From NCBI GenBank assembly GCA_032717465.1, contig CM064632.1, positions 28,582,578-28,646,577 of the forward strand: 64,000 nucleotides of DNA, given 5' to 3'. The translations under genes and the position numbers were made by a program. Position 1 is the first letter of the stretch. Each line of letters opens with the position of its first letter. Source of the DNA: Coenobita brevimanus (taxonomy: Eukaryota; Arthropoda; Malacostraca; Decapoda; Coenobitidae). Under the pieces are notes generated by a model, which did not search any database, was not told where the DNA came from, and was given only the letters and a program-made list of their open reading frames with translations. Below are positions 47,174-60,458 of this stretch, in pieces.

Positions 47174-48328
47174 AAAAAAAAAAAAAAAAAAAAAAAAGGA
47201 ATACCCAGAGAGTGCAACACCCGCCCCCACACCCTGGACTAAGGGTCGAATATTTGACTTTGCCCTGTGACATTGGCCTTGGACAGATTACTCTCAAAAT
47301 GGAACTATTTATTGTGCCTCCGCCTACCTGTGGTGGAGGAGACATTAAGCAATTGGTCGGTCCATGCGTGCGTGCGTCCGTGCGTGGGTTTGTGCGTCCA
47401 TAACATTCGTGTGGGTGCTGTTTCTCCTGAACCCCTCGACGGATTTCGACCAAACTTTTGTCAGTGATAAAGTATGAAAGGACCATAAACTGATTAGGTC
47501 AGCAAGGCCAAGGGGTCAAAGGTCAGGGTCGTATGGATGTGGACGCGATATCTTCTGAACCACTGGACGGACCAAACTTTTGTCAGTGATACAGTGTGAA
47601 GGGACCATGAACTGATTAGGTCAGCAAAAATCAAGGCATCAAAGGTCAGGGTCATATGAGGTCGACTTAGTTTATCTTTAGTCACATTTCAACCCACAGT
47701 GATCCCTGTCTTGGAGGTTGTATAGCAAGTCTGTGTGTACAAAGCTTGGCGGAGGCATACCGAGCTATCGACAGCTCGGGGCTGAGTTCTTGGCGTTTCA
47801 TTTCTTGTATAACCCTACCACCAACTTTCGTACAAATTAGATCAAGACTGTTTGAGTTAGCCGTGTCCATTGACATGGACCTATGATTTTTTTTCCCTAT
47901 GGCCTTGACCTTTAACAGACAGACGAAATTAGAATTTTTTTACTTGTGACCTTGACCTTTGACTGACATATGAAATTCGAATATCATTTTTCCTTGTTTT
48001 AAGTTAAGCACTTTCACAAGATTTAGTCTGCACCGGATACTAATTGTTTTAGTTGACCCTGGCATGCAGTCTTGAGCTTTGACCTGTTGTTTTCAGTAAC
48101 AGTGGGTCAACCTCTTGGGGAATCCTTTCTTGCCAGACCCATAACTTTTCCACCAATTATGGTTCAAATTAGATCGAATTTTTTAAAAGCTAACCATGCC
48201 TTGTGAGTTCTGACCTCCACCTTTGATCACTTTTTTCTTAAAAAATAAATGGGTTTACTTCTTGAATGACCGTTATCCTTTCCACCAAGTTTGGTTAAAA
48301 TCGGATCAAAACAATTTTGAGTTTTGTT

Positions 48329-48331
<3 letters not shown>
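47174..48331 (+). repeat. AGGTCA-rich dispersed repeat ending in an AC microsatellite
   Basis: After an A run (47174-47197) two diverged tandem units of about 120 bp share 'caaacttttgtcagtgata', 'gaactgattaggtcagcaa' and 'ggtcaaaggtcagggtc'. Downstream (47870-48250) similar 'gtgaccttgacctttga' and 'tttgacctg' elements recur. It stops at an AC array. It resembles a repeat class common in marine invertebrates (recalled, not checked). No protein is encoded. Confidence 0.7.

Positions 48332-48417
<86 letters not shown>
48332..48417. repeat. AC microsatellite
   Basis: About 43 AC units. Confidence 0.97.
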
Positions 48418-48418
<1 letters not shown>

Positions 48419-48544
48419 GTTCTACACCAGCCCTCCTTTTGCGGGCGCTGGTTAAAAAAAAAAGAAGAAGAAGGAATGAAGGCATTGGCTAAAATAGCAT
48501 AGAACAGTTCTTGCAATAATGTGAGTAATGGCGAAAATATTAAC

Positions 48545-48780
48545 ACCCCTATGACTCACTTTCAACTCATCAAAATCGTCTGTTATTGACTGGAATGGAA
48601 GTCCAGCTTTGTCCGTCGCTTGCGAAGATTTATGACTCAGTCTCAGCTGAAGAGAATCGTCTGGCATTAGGTAAGAAATGAAACACTAGAGTTAATAGGG
48701 TTAGTATGAGGACTTTCGGATTCCACTACTCACTCTCAGTAAAAATTATTGTCTGCCAGTAACTGGATTAGAATAATAAA
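48545..48780 (+). repeat. Three copies of the 'atcgtctg' dispersed repeat
   Basis: Spaced about 80-95 bp apart: 'catcaaaatcgtctgttatt', 'gaagagaatcgtctggcatt' and 'aaaaattattgtctgccagt', each preceded by a tctca-type motif. Confidence 0.62.
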
Positions 48781-49140
48781 ATAACAGAATAATCCTGGGA
48801 GAGTCACATTCGACTGAGTTCCCTGTGTTACTTTAGGTAGCCATGATTCAGTGCTACGTATCTGTGTTGTATTTCCCAGTTATCATGATGTAGTTATAGC
48901 TGGCTTTATCGTGCCTTTTTGTGTTTGTATGATTACACTCCTTTTACGTAATTCCTGCTGAAGTGTTGTATGATATTTTTGTGAAAGTATGTTTTGTTGA
49001 ACGTCAGTGAGAGGTAGTTCAGTGGTTAGAGTGGTTATCAGTCGCTATCCGAGGCAAGGTAGAGTTGATCAGGAGTGAAGGCACAGTACTGGCAGACAAC
49101 TGGTGAGCGGCCTGGTGACTGGACGTGCTGTGAGTGGGTA
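48781..49140. other. No gene; possible tRNA-like fragment
   Basis: 'ggtagttcagtggttagagt' near 49012 looks like a Pol III A box, but no convincing B box follows. A degraded SINE head is possible. Confidence 0.35.
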
Positions 49141-49661
49141 TCGTTTCGTTTCGTTTCGTTTTTAAAGGCTCCAACATGCTTGCATGCGTCGGCCTTGATC
49201 ACCTAATGGCGGCTCTCCATGCTGCACGATCCATTGCAGCCTCCCTGTTCAGTCCCTTAACCCTGAGGTCACACTTAATGACCTCGTCCCATGTCTTTCT
49301 CGGTCTACCCCTCGTAACCCCACCCCCAATATTAACACTTCTCACCTTCCTCACCCAATTATCATCCCACATCCTCTCCACATGTCCAAACCATCTCAAT
49401 CTACCTCTCCTCATCACAACACCAAAACACTCAAGTCCCATCTTACCTCTCAACTCTTCCATCGTGAACCCAGCCCCCCCTTCAGACCTTGGACGCAGGG
49501 ACGCACTACACATCCACCTAATCATTGTCATTTCTGTACGTCTGAGCCGGCGAATATCCTCCTCCTTCACTGCCCAGGTCTCACTACCATACAGCATTAC
49601 ACTCCTAACACATGCTGCATACAAAGACCTCTTAGCACATAGGGAGAGTCATCTCAATGTT
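49141..49661 (-). mobile_element. 5'-truncated RTE-like LINE (PHD-finger family), 3' end
   Basis: On the minus strand the last 142 codons of the family ORF are open (YAACVRSVMLYGSETWAVKE to a stop at about 49199). The 3' tail follows ('ggccgacgcatgcaagcatg') and ends in GAAAC repeats (49141-49163). It is closely related to the 17710-19380 copy, from which this tail is missing. Confidence 0.9.
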
Positions 49662-50036
49662 ATAACTTAAGAGTGAAATTTGTTAAGTGAAATGTGGAGA
49701 CAGTGCTGAGCGATGGAGGGAGGAGGGTTGGAATGAGGGGGAGGGAAGAGAGACACGAGAAGGATGACGAAAGGGAAGAGGGAGAATAGTAATTAGTCTC
49801 CATTTTGGTGCCTTGTATATGTGAATCCATGACTGAGCGTTAATGATGATAATTAGTACTCAGGTTCATATGGTTCATTGTCAGCAAAATAAAACCGTGT
49901 ATCTTTAACTGTTGTTACCACCATGAGGGGGTTAAAGCCGTGAAGAATGCGTACAATGCGTCTTTGTTAACGTCAGAGAAGCGACAAATTTCTGTGACAT
50001 TTCTCTCTTGGTGACAACACAAATCTTGGGACGACT

Positions 50037-50040
<4 letters not shown>
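49662..50040. other. No gene seen
   Basis: Purine-rich at the left, then mixed. Confidence 0.5.

Positions 50041-50125
<85 letters not shown>
50041..50125. repeat. GA microsatellite
   Basis: About 42 GA units. Confidence 0.97.
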
Positions 50126-50129
<4 letters not shown>

Positions 50130-50354
50130 GGTGGAGGTAAAGATATGGGTGGAAAATGGTGGAATATAGGTGGAGGGGGGAGGGGCATGAACTTTGTTCC
50201 AAAGAAAATCGTTCGTGTACAGTAATAATAGTTTATACATAATGATGGTTTATTTCGAAGTTCCTCCAACAAAAACAACAAGAGCAAGGACAAGAACAGG
50301 ATAAGCTAGCATTAGTCACATATCCATGGCATCTTTCGAAGAAAAAAATCTCCT

Positions 50355-50535
50355 AAGAGACTAACCTAGCCGAACCTAATCTAATTTAACCCAGCCTTAC
50401 ATAGCATAATCTGAACTAGCGTATGCTCCTAACCTCATCTAAGATTGCAGTAAATCTAAACTAACATATCACCAGCCTAATCAATCATAATCTAACATAA
50501 ACTATATCAGGTTAACCTAACCTAACGTAATATAT
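50355..50535. repeat. Degenerate CCTAA-rich sequence
   Basis: Many CCTAA/CTAAC motifs, ending with 'ggttaacctaacctaacg'. CCTAA is the complement of the arthropod telomere unit TTAGG, but the motifs are irregularly spaced and heavily mutated. Confidence 0.5.
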
Positions 50536-50554
50536 CATATCCGGGGGACGATAT

Positions 50555-50695
50555 TTAAGAGTTTGACTTAGAGCTATGTGACTGGATAGAGATGCTGCTA
50601 GAGATCGAACAGCGTGGGGAACAGACATTAGATCATCAAGGTCATCGCCTGTAAGGATGTTCAAACCTTTCTAAACGAGCGAACGAAAGAAAAAT
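50555..50695 (+). mobile_element. 3' remnant of PHD-finger-family LINE
   Basis: 'gatgctgctagagatcgaac' and 'atcatcaaggtcatcgcctg' align with the last codons and tail of the family at 30297-30965 and 49141-49661. It ends in degenerate GAAC/GAAAG repeats. Confidence 0.65.
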
Positions 50696-50814
50696 CCTCC
50701 GGAACCAACCAATTTTTAAAGCTCCCTTTCCTCCCCTTCCACAGTGTTCATATGGCGTTATTTCGCTAGACATTCTCAATCTGCCGTCGAAGTGCCAGAT
50801 TAGTGCAAGAGGAT

Positions 50815-51155
50815 CTCTCTCTCTCTCTCTCTCTTTCTCTCCACAACTCATCCCCATCTTTCCTACCCCGTCTCCATCTTCTCGACTATCCCAATCCCTC
50901 CTTCCCTTCCCCCCATTCTATCCCCACCTTCTCTCCCCCTACCCATTCGTCCCTATCCCCTCCCCATCCTGTCATCTGCTCCAATCCCCTTTCCTTTCTC
51001 ATTCTTTCCCTCCCTCTCATCTTCTCCCTTCTCCCTCCCTTTGCTATTCTCCCTCATCTTTCCCCCCCTCCCCCTCCACTATCCCTTTCTCTTGTCTCTT
51101 TCCTCCCCCATCATTCCAGCTCTTCATCGTCCCCATCTCTCATGACTGTCTCCAC
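50815..51155. repeat. CT array and polypyrimidine tract
   Basis: A short CT array, then C/T-rich sequence. The 119-codon Ser/Pro/Leu frame is compositional. Confidence 0.88.
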
Positions 51156-51237
51156 ATTATAACTTTGGACAAAACTGCCAGCCAATTTCATTCTCAGATT
51201 TATCTTGTTTGATATTGGACTATGAGAACTTGTAAGA

Positions 51238-51650
51238 GGCGGTGGTAATGGTGATGATGGTGGTGAAGGTAGTGGTGGTATTTATGTTGGTGATGGTGGT
51301 GGTGGTACTAGTGGTGGTGATGGTGGCACTTTTGGTGGTGGTGGTGGTGGAGGCACTTGTGGTGGTGATGGTGGTGGTGGTACTTGTGATGGTGATGATG
51401 AGATGGTGGTGGTACTTTTGGTAGTGATGGTGGTGGTGGTACTAATGCTGGTGAAGGTAGTGATGTAATTATGGTGGTGGTGAAGGTAGTGATGGTAGTT
51501 GTGGTGGTGGTGGTGGTGGTGAAGGTAGTGATGGTAGCTGAAGTGGTGGTGAAAGTAGGACTGGTAGTTGTGGTGGTGGTGAAGGTAGTGATGGTAGCTG
51601 AAATGGTGGTGAAAGAAGGACTGGTAGTTGTGGTGGTGAATATTTTTGTT
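51238..51650. repeat. GGT/GAT repeat with units of about 60 bp at right
   Basis: Imperfect GGT-rich repeats. At 51516-51635 a 60-bp unit ('gaaggtagtgatggtagctg' onward) is duplicated. Confidence 0.92.
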
Positions 51651-52495
51651 TAGAGATAACAAGAACAATGTATCTCCTCTGAGGTGAATAAAATTTCTTA
51701 CATTTTACAAAAATATGGTTAAAACTTACGTCCTCGTGCTGAAGTAGTCATGAAGCTCAATTTCATGGGTTCATCTACACAAGCCATTAAAACCGTTTAG
51801 AATAATTAACATCGCCAGTACGGAGACGGTTTTCATTTTATTCTTTATTAAAATTCGTTATTTGTGGGAGTCGCCTTGGGCTGGAGGGGTTGAATATACA
51901 TTAGCCTTCACAAGGCCTTTAATGGATAGTCATAGCCTTTGCAAAATAATATAGTTTGGTAGTAGCACGATTGATGGTGACAACATTATTACTTTATTCT
52001 CTATCCACATACGATTTTATTCAGCTTAGGATTGGTTACACGTATTAAAGGAGATATGTGAAGGCTGCGTCTACCCTCTCCGTTTCCAGAAGTCTCCTTG
52101 TTGTAGTAGCAAAAATAAAAGTCAACTCTGCATCATTTGATTGAAGGGGTCGCGACATCACCACGTTAACTTAATTCATTTTAATCGTTGCCCCCTCCAG
52201 ACGGTTTTATTGAGATTAAAGACAACTTTTCGAGCACGAAGAGCTAGACAGCTTTAATTAACCCCATCCCTACTGAAAATTTTGCCATAGCACGAATAAT
52301 ATTGTCTTCAGAAAACATGAATAAAAAGAAATTTAATCACAGGAGTTAAGAAGCTCACGTTTATGGGATCCATTTGCATAATTAAGTCAGTATGGCCATT
52401 TATGATCATTATAAATATCCAGTTAATCATATATTGGGCTTAGACGCAGCTTAGTGGCATAGGAGCTGACGTGGCCTACGAAATACAGTATAAAG
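51651..52495. other. No gene; dispersed fragments
   Basis: Parts at about 52010-52090 and 52195-52215 ('cagacggttttattgagatt') resemble the repeat seen at 4318 and 46355. No coding feature. Confidence 0.5.
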
Positions 52496-52553
52496 GTTGT
52501 TGTTGTTGTTGTTGTTTTTGGCGGTGGTGGTGGTGGTGGTAGTGGTGGTGGGC

Positions 52554-52606
<53 letters not shown>
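52496..52606. repeat. TTG, GGT and GT simple repeats
   Basis: TTG (52496-52515), GGT (about 52520-52550) and GT (52556-52606). Confidence 0.95.
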
Positions 52607-52608
<2 letters not shown>

Positions 52609-52924
52609 CAAAATGTCTTGTAAATTTGGTGCATATTTGGCATGTACGTTGAATAATGGGTTGGAAAGAGGAGGTAATGAGTGCAGATCCATGGAAGGTC
52701 AACGCTATACGAAGTGGACGGGCTTGCTGTAGCTTTCATTAACCAAGTCACTACAAGAGTTGTCCCTAGAGCTGAGCTAAATCGTCTGGAGGTAGCCTTA
52801 ACAGTTCATAAAAAATCTGAAATTAAAACGTTGACTGCAGTGACTTCCTTTTGTAGTTATTCTTGTTCTTACAGATGATTTTACTCGTCTTAGGGGCTTC
52901 TTGTACTAGTGAATACATTAAAGG
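52607..52924. other. No gene seen
   Basis: A 65-codon frame (52681-52878) has no recognisable family. Confidence 0.5.
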
Positions 52925-53488
52925 ACACTATATCTTGCAAACTCTTAAGACACTATTTTTTTTTTTTTACGTGTCCGACTCTGGGCAAAGGCTCAGGGCC
53001 TATTTCTTGGGGCCATTGGCCTATCCCAAGGCCCAGTAGTCCTCCTACACCTCCACATGTCACCACTTCGGCGCTAACACCCACCGTCCATATTGATTAC
53101 ATGCTAGGGCTGTCTTATACAGGACTGGTGTATTGGTATTAGCGGGGGTACTTTTACGACATGTCGGCGGGACATCTGGTAGATCAGGAAACTCTGTTTT
53201 TTAGGAAATTCAAATCCTTAAACTGTTCCCTGCCCCAGCCGGGATTCGATCCTGGGCCCATTAGGGCTGCAAGCCGCCTCTCTACCGATTCAGTATACTT
53301 GAAAACTCCTAAGATACTATAGTTTGAAAACACTTACAACACGGTATTTTGAAAACTCTTAAGACACGACATCATGAAAACTCGTAAGACACTGTATCTT
53401 GAAAACTCTTAAGACACGATATCTTGAAAACTCTTAAGATACTGTATCTTGAAAGCTCATGAGACACGATATCCTGAAAACTCTTAAA
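52925..53488. repeat. 25-bp minisatellite split by a SINE
   Basis: Units of 'tatcttgaaaactcttaaga' plus 'cacga' (25 bp): about one unit left of the SINE (52928-52953) and about eight to its right (53288-53485). The SINE therefore inserted into the array. Confidence 0.85.
52960..53305 (-). mobile_element. Full-length tRNA-derived SINE
   Basis: On the minus strand it has a tRNA-like head (A-box-like 'gaatcggtagagaggcggc', B box 'ggatcgaatccc' near 53230-53250), a body of about 220 bp, the 3' segment shared with the copies at 5808 and 16692 ('ggaggtgtaggaggactac', 'cccagagtcggacacgt') and an A tail (T run at 52957-52969 on +). It is the only copy here with its head and so defines the family. 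Confidence 0.85.
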
Positions 53489-53844
53489 ATGAACGATACC
53501 AATGGAGATGGGGGGAGGAGGGAAGTACCAACCAAAAGCTCTTTCCTGTTTAATTCTTGCTACCGTCAGGCTATCTTTTCAGCGTGAGAGAAACAAATTA
53601 AACATGAAGAAGGTTTGGATATATACTGTATATATATATAGACCTAATATATTTCTGAAATGTTATCTAATTACAGAGATGCCTGAGAGTGTTGATACTG
53701 CCTCAGGTAACCTTCTCAAAGTCAGGACGACCCTACAGTTCTGTTCCACCAAACTCAGTTTGAATTTACTCAGGTGTGAGAGAGTATAAATGCCTGGGAG
53801 TGTTAATTTCTTGGAATGTTAATTGCTGTTAAACATTCATTTAC

Positions 53845-53846
<2 letters not shown>
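53489..53846. other. No gene seen
   Basis: A 95-codon frame (53502-53789) shows no recognisable family pattern. Confidence 0.5.
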
Positions 53847-53915
<69 letters not shown>

Positions 53916-54130
53916 CAAATCAACTCAAAAAGTGCTCAGCCAATTTTAACGAAGCTTGGTGTTTAGGATGTCATGGGTCAGCAACAGGCCAGGTAAGCCA
54001 CTGAGAAAGTAAAATCGACTTAAACAGCGTTAACCCACTTCGACCATATTTAGTGAAAAAGGCTGATGGTTAGGCGTCACTGGAGTGATTCATCTCTGAA
54101 AACAATCCGTCAGGGGTCAAGGTCACACTT
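53847..54130 (+). repeat. GT microsatellite followed by dispersed repeat
   Basis: GT (53847-53913), then 'aatttaacgaagcttgg'-type sequence ending with 'ggggtcaaggtcacactt', which resembles the AGGTCA-rich repeats at 47260-48320. Confidence 0.65.
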
Positions 54131-55564
<1,434 letters not shown>

Positions 55565-55634
<70 letters not shown>

Positions 55635-55688
55635 CATATGACCATAGACATACGCACACGTCGAACAAAGTAATATTTTGTTTGCGCT

Positions 55689-55742
<54 letters not shown>
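55565..55742. repeat. Facing AC and GT microsatellites
   Basis: AC (55565-55632) and GT (55692-55742) flank about 60 bp, giving a potential hairpin. Confidence 0.96.
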
Positions 55743-56739
<997 letters not shown>

Positions 56740-57822
56740 GATGGTGTGTTATGAGTAATGATGGGTTATGAGAGATGCTGGTCTGTGAGTGATGGTGGGT
56801 TATGAGAGGTGGTGGGTTATGAGTGATGGTGGGTTATGAGTGATGCTGGTCTATGAGTGATGATGGGTTATGAGTGATGGTGGGTTATGAGTGATGGTGG
56901 GTTATGAGTGATGGTAGTTTATAAGAGATGGTGGGTTATGAGTGATGCTGGGTTATGAGTGATGGTAGTTTATTAGAGATGGTGCGTTATGAGTGATGCT
57001 GGTCTATGAGTGATGATGGACTATGAGTGATGATGGACTATGAGTGAGGATGGGCTATGAGTGATGGTGGGTTATGAGTGATGGTGGGTTATAAGTAATG
57101 CTGGGTTATGAGTGATGCTGGGTTTGAGAAATGTTGGGTTATGGGAGATGGTGGGTTATGAGTGATGGAGGGTCATGGGAGATGGAGGGTTATGATTGAT
57201 GGTGGGTTGTGAGTGATGGAGGATTATGAGTGATGGTGGGTTGTGAGTGATGGTGGGTTATGTGAGATGGTGGGTTGTGTGAGATGGTGGGTTGTGAGTG
57301 ATGGTGGGTTGTGAGAGATGGTGGGTTATGAGTGAGGATGGGTTATGAGTGATGATGGACTATGAGTGATGATGGACTATGAGTGATGATGGACTATGAG
57401 TGATGGGTTATGAGTGATGATGGACTATGAGTGATGGGTTATGAGTGATGATGGACTATGAATGAGGATGGGCTATGAGTGATGATGGACTATGAGTGAT
57501 GGGTTATGAGTGATGATGGACTATGAGTGATGATGGGCTGTGAGTGATGTTGGGTTGTGGAGGAATGATGGGCTATGAGTGATAGGTTATGAGTGATGAT
57601 GGGTTATGAGTGATGATGGGCTATGAGTGATGATGGGTTCAGTGATGTTGGGCTATGAGTGATGATGATCTATGAGTGATGATGGACTATGAGTGATGAT
57701 GGGTTGAGTGATGATGGGCTATGAGTAATGATGGGCCATGAGTGTGATGTTGATCTATGAGTGATATGGGCTATGAGTGACGATGGGCTATGGATGGTGA
57801 GTTATGAGATGGTGAGTTATGA
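56740..57822 (+). repeat. Minisatellite of about 17 bp (gtgatggtgggttatga), 1.1 kb
   Basis: Units of GTGATGGTGGGTTATGA with 'atgatggactatgagtg' variants. The sub-types are locally clustered (GGTTATG-rich at left, GGACTATG-rich around 57350-57540), showing local homogenisation. Confidence 0.95.
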
Positions 57823-58202
57823 GCAATCAAGCCAACCAGCAAGCCAATCAACCAGACAGTCAACTAACACACCCCGCCGCATCCCGGATCACAGCCAGTC
57901 TCCCGTTCCGTGATTCGTGATGCATCCAGGTTCCGGGCCCCAGATGACACCCCTCCTCACTCACTCCTAGCTCAGACTCTGTCGGGTGAGGAGGTCTGGC
58001 CGATTTCTCTCGAGCTCTGAACTCTGGTTCATTTACTCGTGAAGCATTTCGCCTGTTTTTCCTCGTTTTTGGGCCAGTTGACTTAGTCTCTGGCACTGAG
58101 GAAGCTTTTCTTTTGCTTTCCAGGTTTTTTCTGAGACTTTGTCTCAGATTGCCTGGGTGTGAGTGGGAGTGTGTGTGTGTGTTTGTGACTGAGTGTGTGG
58201 GT

Positions 58203-58241
<39 letters not shown>

Positions 58242-58569
58242 CTGCCGTTAGTGTACCTCACCGTAGTACGACGCCGAACCCTGAAGGGGTGCCGTTAGGG
58301 CACTTCCATGAAGGGGGGCCTTTAGGGCCTGGTTATAGGAGGCGGTGAGGGCGGCTCTGTTAGAGTAGGAAAGACCCGAAAGGGGCAGTGGCGGGGCCTC
58401 CCATCGCCCTTTAGAGGGCGGGGAGCATAGGTTGCCCGTCACTGTAGGGACCTGGCCTCTTTTTCTGTATTTTGTTTGCTTGTGATTTTTGAGTGGTTGT
58501 GTGTGTGAGGTGTATGTGCGTGGGTGTGTGTGTTTTGACTGAGTTTTTTGGCCTGCTCCGGTGAGCACC

Positions 58570-60456
58570 ATGAAGGGATCCAGCATCCCTAGGCCCCACG
58601 GGCATTCCCGCCTCCCGCTTCCTCATTCGAGGCCCTCCATCCCGTGCCCTGCCACAGGCACGAAGAGGGAGCGTCACTGCTCGGACTCGAGCTCTCACTC
58701 ATCAGCTCACGAGGCCGCGGGTGCTAACCCCTCTACCCTAACATCCACGAGAGTGGCACCTCGCTTGCGTGGTGACTCTACCCGCTCTGCCAAGGCGGCC
58801 CGCCGACATGAGGCTATGGAGGAGGTTACACTTGCTCCACCATCTCTCTCTTCCACCAGGGGCACTTCGGAGGCTCCTGCTGCGACTCAGCTCCCCCCCT
58901 CTGCTGATCCCGCTCTGCAGGAAGATGAGGGTTTCACCCCCGTGATGCGCAAGGGATCGAGGCGTGCTCGCCAGGGAAACGGCCCTTCTCCGGCAGTGCG
59001 CACTGGGCCTCCTCTCAGGGATCCCTCTGCTGCTCGTCCCTCCATGTCAGTAGCTGTGCGTCCGCCTCCCCGCTCTGCATTTCCAGCTTTCCGTGTGCCG
59101 GTACAGGACGGCCATGCGACGAGCTACGACGCCGTGGCTGCACTAGAGCGTCACCTGCCAGGGCTACGCTGCTCCAACCTGATAGGTCGAGATGGCAGCT
59201 CGGTGTTGGTGCCGAAGGACGAGGGAGCCTACGACCTCTTGAGATCAGCTATGCAGGACGAGGCCTGCCCTGTGAAACTAGTCGAGCTGACGCCCGGCCA
59301 ACAGTCGACGAAGGCAGTTGTCATGGGCTACCCCTTGAGAATGCCTTTGGAGATCCTCCTTCACCACCCTCAGGTCGAAGAGGCGACCCGCTGCCAGAAA
59401 ACGCGGACCCGGGAAGAGACTCGTCAGGTCGTTGTTACCCTGCGGGGTCCTCTGATCCCTTCCATCGACCTAGGGAACTGGGGAACGTATCACCTTCGCC
59501 CCTTCACCCCGGAGCCTCTCCGTTGCTACCGCTGCCAGCGCTACGGGCACCACCGTGCCAACTGCAACCGCCCCGTCATCTGTGGCATGTGCAGTGGCGG
59601 CCACGACACGGCCGAGTGCCTCCAGCGGTACAAGGAGAAACAACCAGTTGCGGCCAAGTGCCCCAACTGCTCCGGGCGACACCACGCCTGGCACCCCAGC
59701 TGCCCTGCGAGGGTTCACTGTGTGAACCAGGGTCGGGAGAGGCAGGTAGCGTTTGTGCAGGAGAACCAGGCCGCCAGCGCTACTCCAGCTCCCCCTGGCA
59801 CTTTCATCTGGGGCCAACAGCGCCGCCCTCTCATCCAGCGCCCACCACCTCTCAGCGACCAGGAGTTCCCTCCATTGCCCTCAGCTCTGACTGTGGTCCA
59901 GACCACAGCCGAGGTCCACCACCAACAGCCGCCTGTATCGCTACCACCTCCGACTGCAGAGACCAGACAACCACTGACTGTTCCGCCACCAGCGCCTGGC
60001 TCCACAACAAGTCCACCAACCGCTCCTGCTCCTCCAGTGATCTCGTTCACAACGGAGGAGCTCAGGACCTTTGCCACAGAGCTGGCGCTGACCCTAGCCA
60101 AAACCGTGGCCTTAACCCTCGACATCCCTCTCCCAACAGAGCCCCTTGCCGAAGCAGCCAATCGCCTAGTAGACCAGGCGATCGCAAGGAAGATGGCGAG
60201 CTTTGGTGCTCCTCTGTCCCCTCGCCGCCCAGCTCGTTCGGCAGGGCGACCCCGTCCCACACCGCACAGGACAGCTCGCCCGTCCAAGAGGGTAAAGCCA
60301 CGACCTCCCAAAGCTCTGTCTTCCACTGCACAGCTGCCTCATCAGTGTCATCGTTTGGGGCAAACCCTAACACCATCAGGGTCCAGAGTGATGGAGAGGG
60401 CCTCACCACTGCTGAAGGAGAACGACCGTCCGCAATTGTCGCCGGACGGCCAGTAG
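58570..60456 (+). CDS. LINE ORF1, gag-like nucleic-acid-binding protein
   Basis: 628 residues from the ATG at 58570 to TAG 60454-60456; an in-frame GTG at 58561 is less likely as a start. The N-terminal 170 residues are Ser/Pro/Arg-rich and probably disordered. A middle domain (about 170-315, including SYDAVAALERHLPGL) precedes the zinc knuckles. The knuckles start at residue 319: CYRCQRYGHHRANC, then CGMCSGGHDTAEC, then CPNCSGRHHAWHPSC. The C-terminal third is Pro-rich, with a short helix-prone stretch (EELRTFATELALTLAKTVAL) that could mediate oligomerisation. In I-type LINEs this protein coats the element RNA and carries it to the nucleus (family knowledge). The frame is intact. Confidence 0.87.
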   Translation: MKGSSIPRPHGHSRLPLPHSRPSIPCPATGTKRERHCSDSSSHSSAHEAAGANPSTLTSTRVAPRLRGDSTRSAKAARRHEAMEEVTLAPPSLSSTRGTSEAPAATQLPPSADPALQEDEGFTPVMRKGSRRARQGNGPSPAVRTGPPLRDPSAARPSMSVAVRPPPRSAFPAFRVPVQDGHATSYDAVAALERHLPGLRCSNLIGRDGSSVLVPKDEGAYDLLRSAMQDEACPVKLVELTPGQQSTKAVVMGYPLRMPLEILLHHPQVEEATRCQKTRTREETRQVVVTLRGPLIPSIDLGNWGTYHLRPFTPEPLRCYRCQRYGHHRANCNRPVICGMCSGGHDTAECLQRYKEKQPVAAKCPNCSGRHHAWHPSCPARVHCVNQGRERQVAFVQENQAASATPAPPGTFIWGQQRRPLIQRPPPLSDQEFPPLPSALTVVQTTAEVHHQQPPVSLPPPTAETRQPLTVPPPAPGSTTSPPTAPAPPVISFTTEELRTFATELALTLAKTVALTLDIPLPTEPLAEAANRLVDQAIARKMASFGAPLSPRRPARSAGRPRPTPHRTARPSKRVKPRPPKALSSTAQLPHQCHRLGQTLTPSGSRVMERASPLLKENDRPQLSPDGQ

Positions 60457-60458
60457 AC

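Noticed and set aside
49012..49085. tRNA gene
   Set aside because: A-box-like start but no convincing B box or cloverleaf.
53288..53485. Regular 25-bp repeats as a CRISPR array
   Set aside because: Direct tandem units with no spacers.
58561..58572. GTG as start of LINE ORF1
   Set aside because: Eukaryotic initiation favours the ATG three codons downstream (caccATGaag context).
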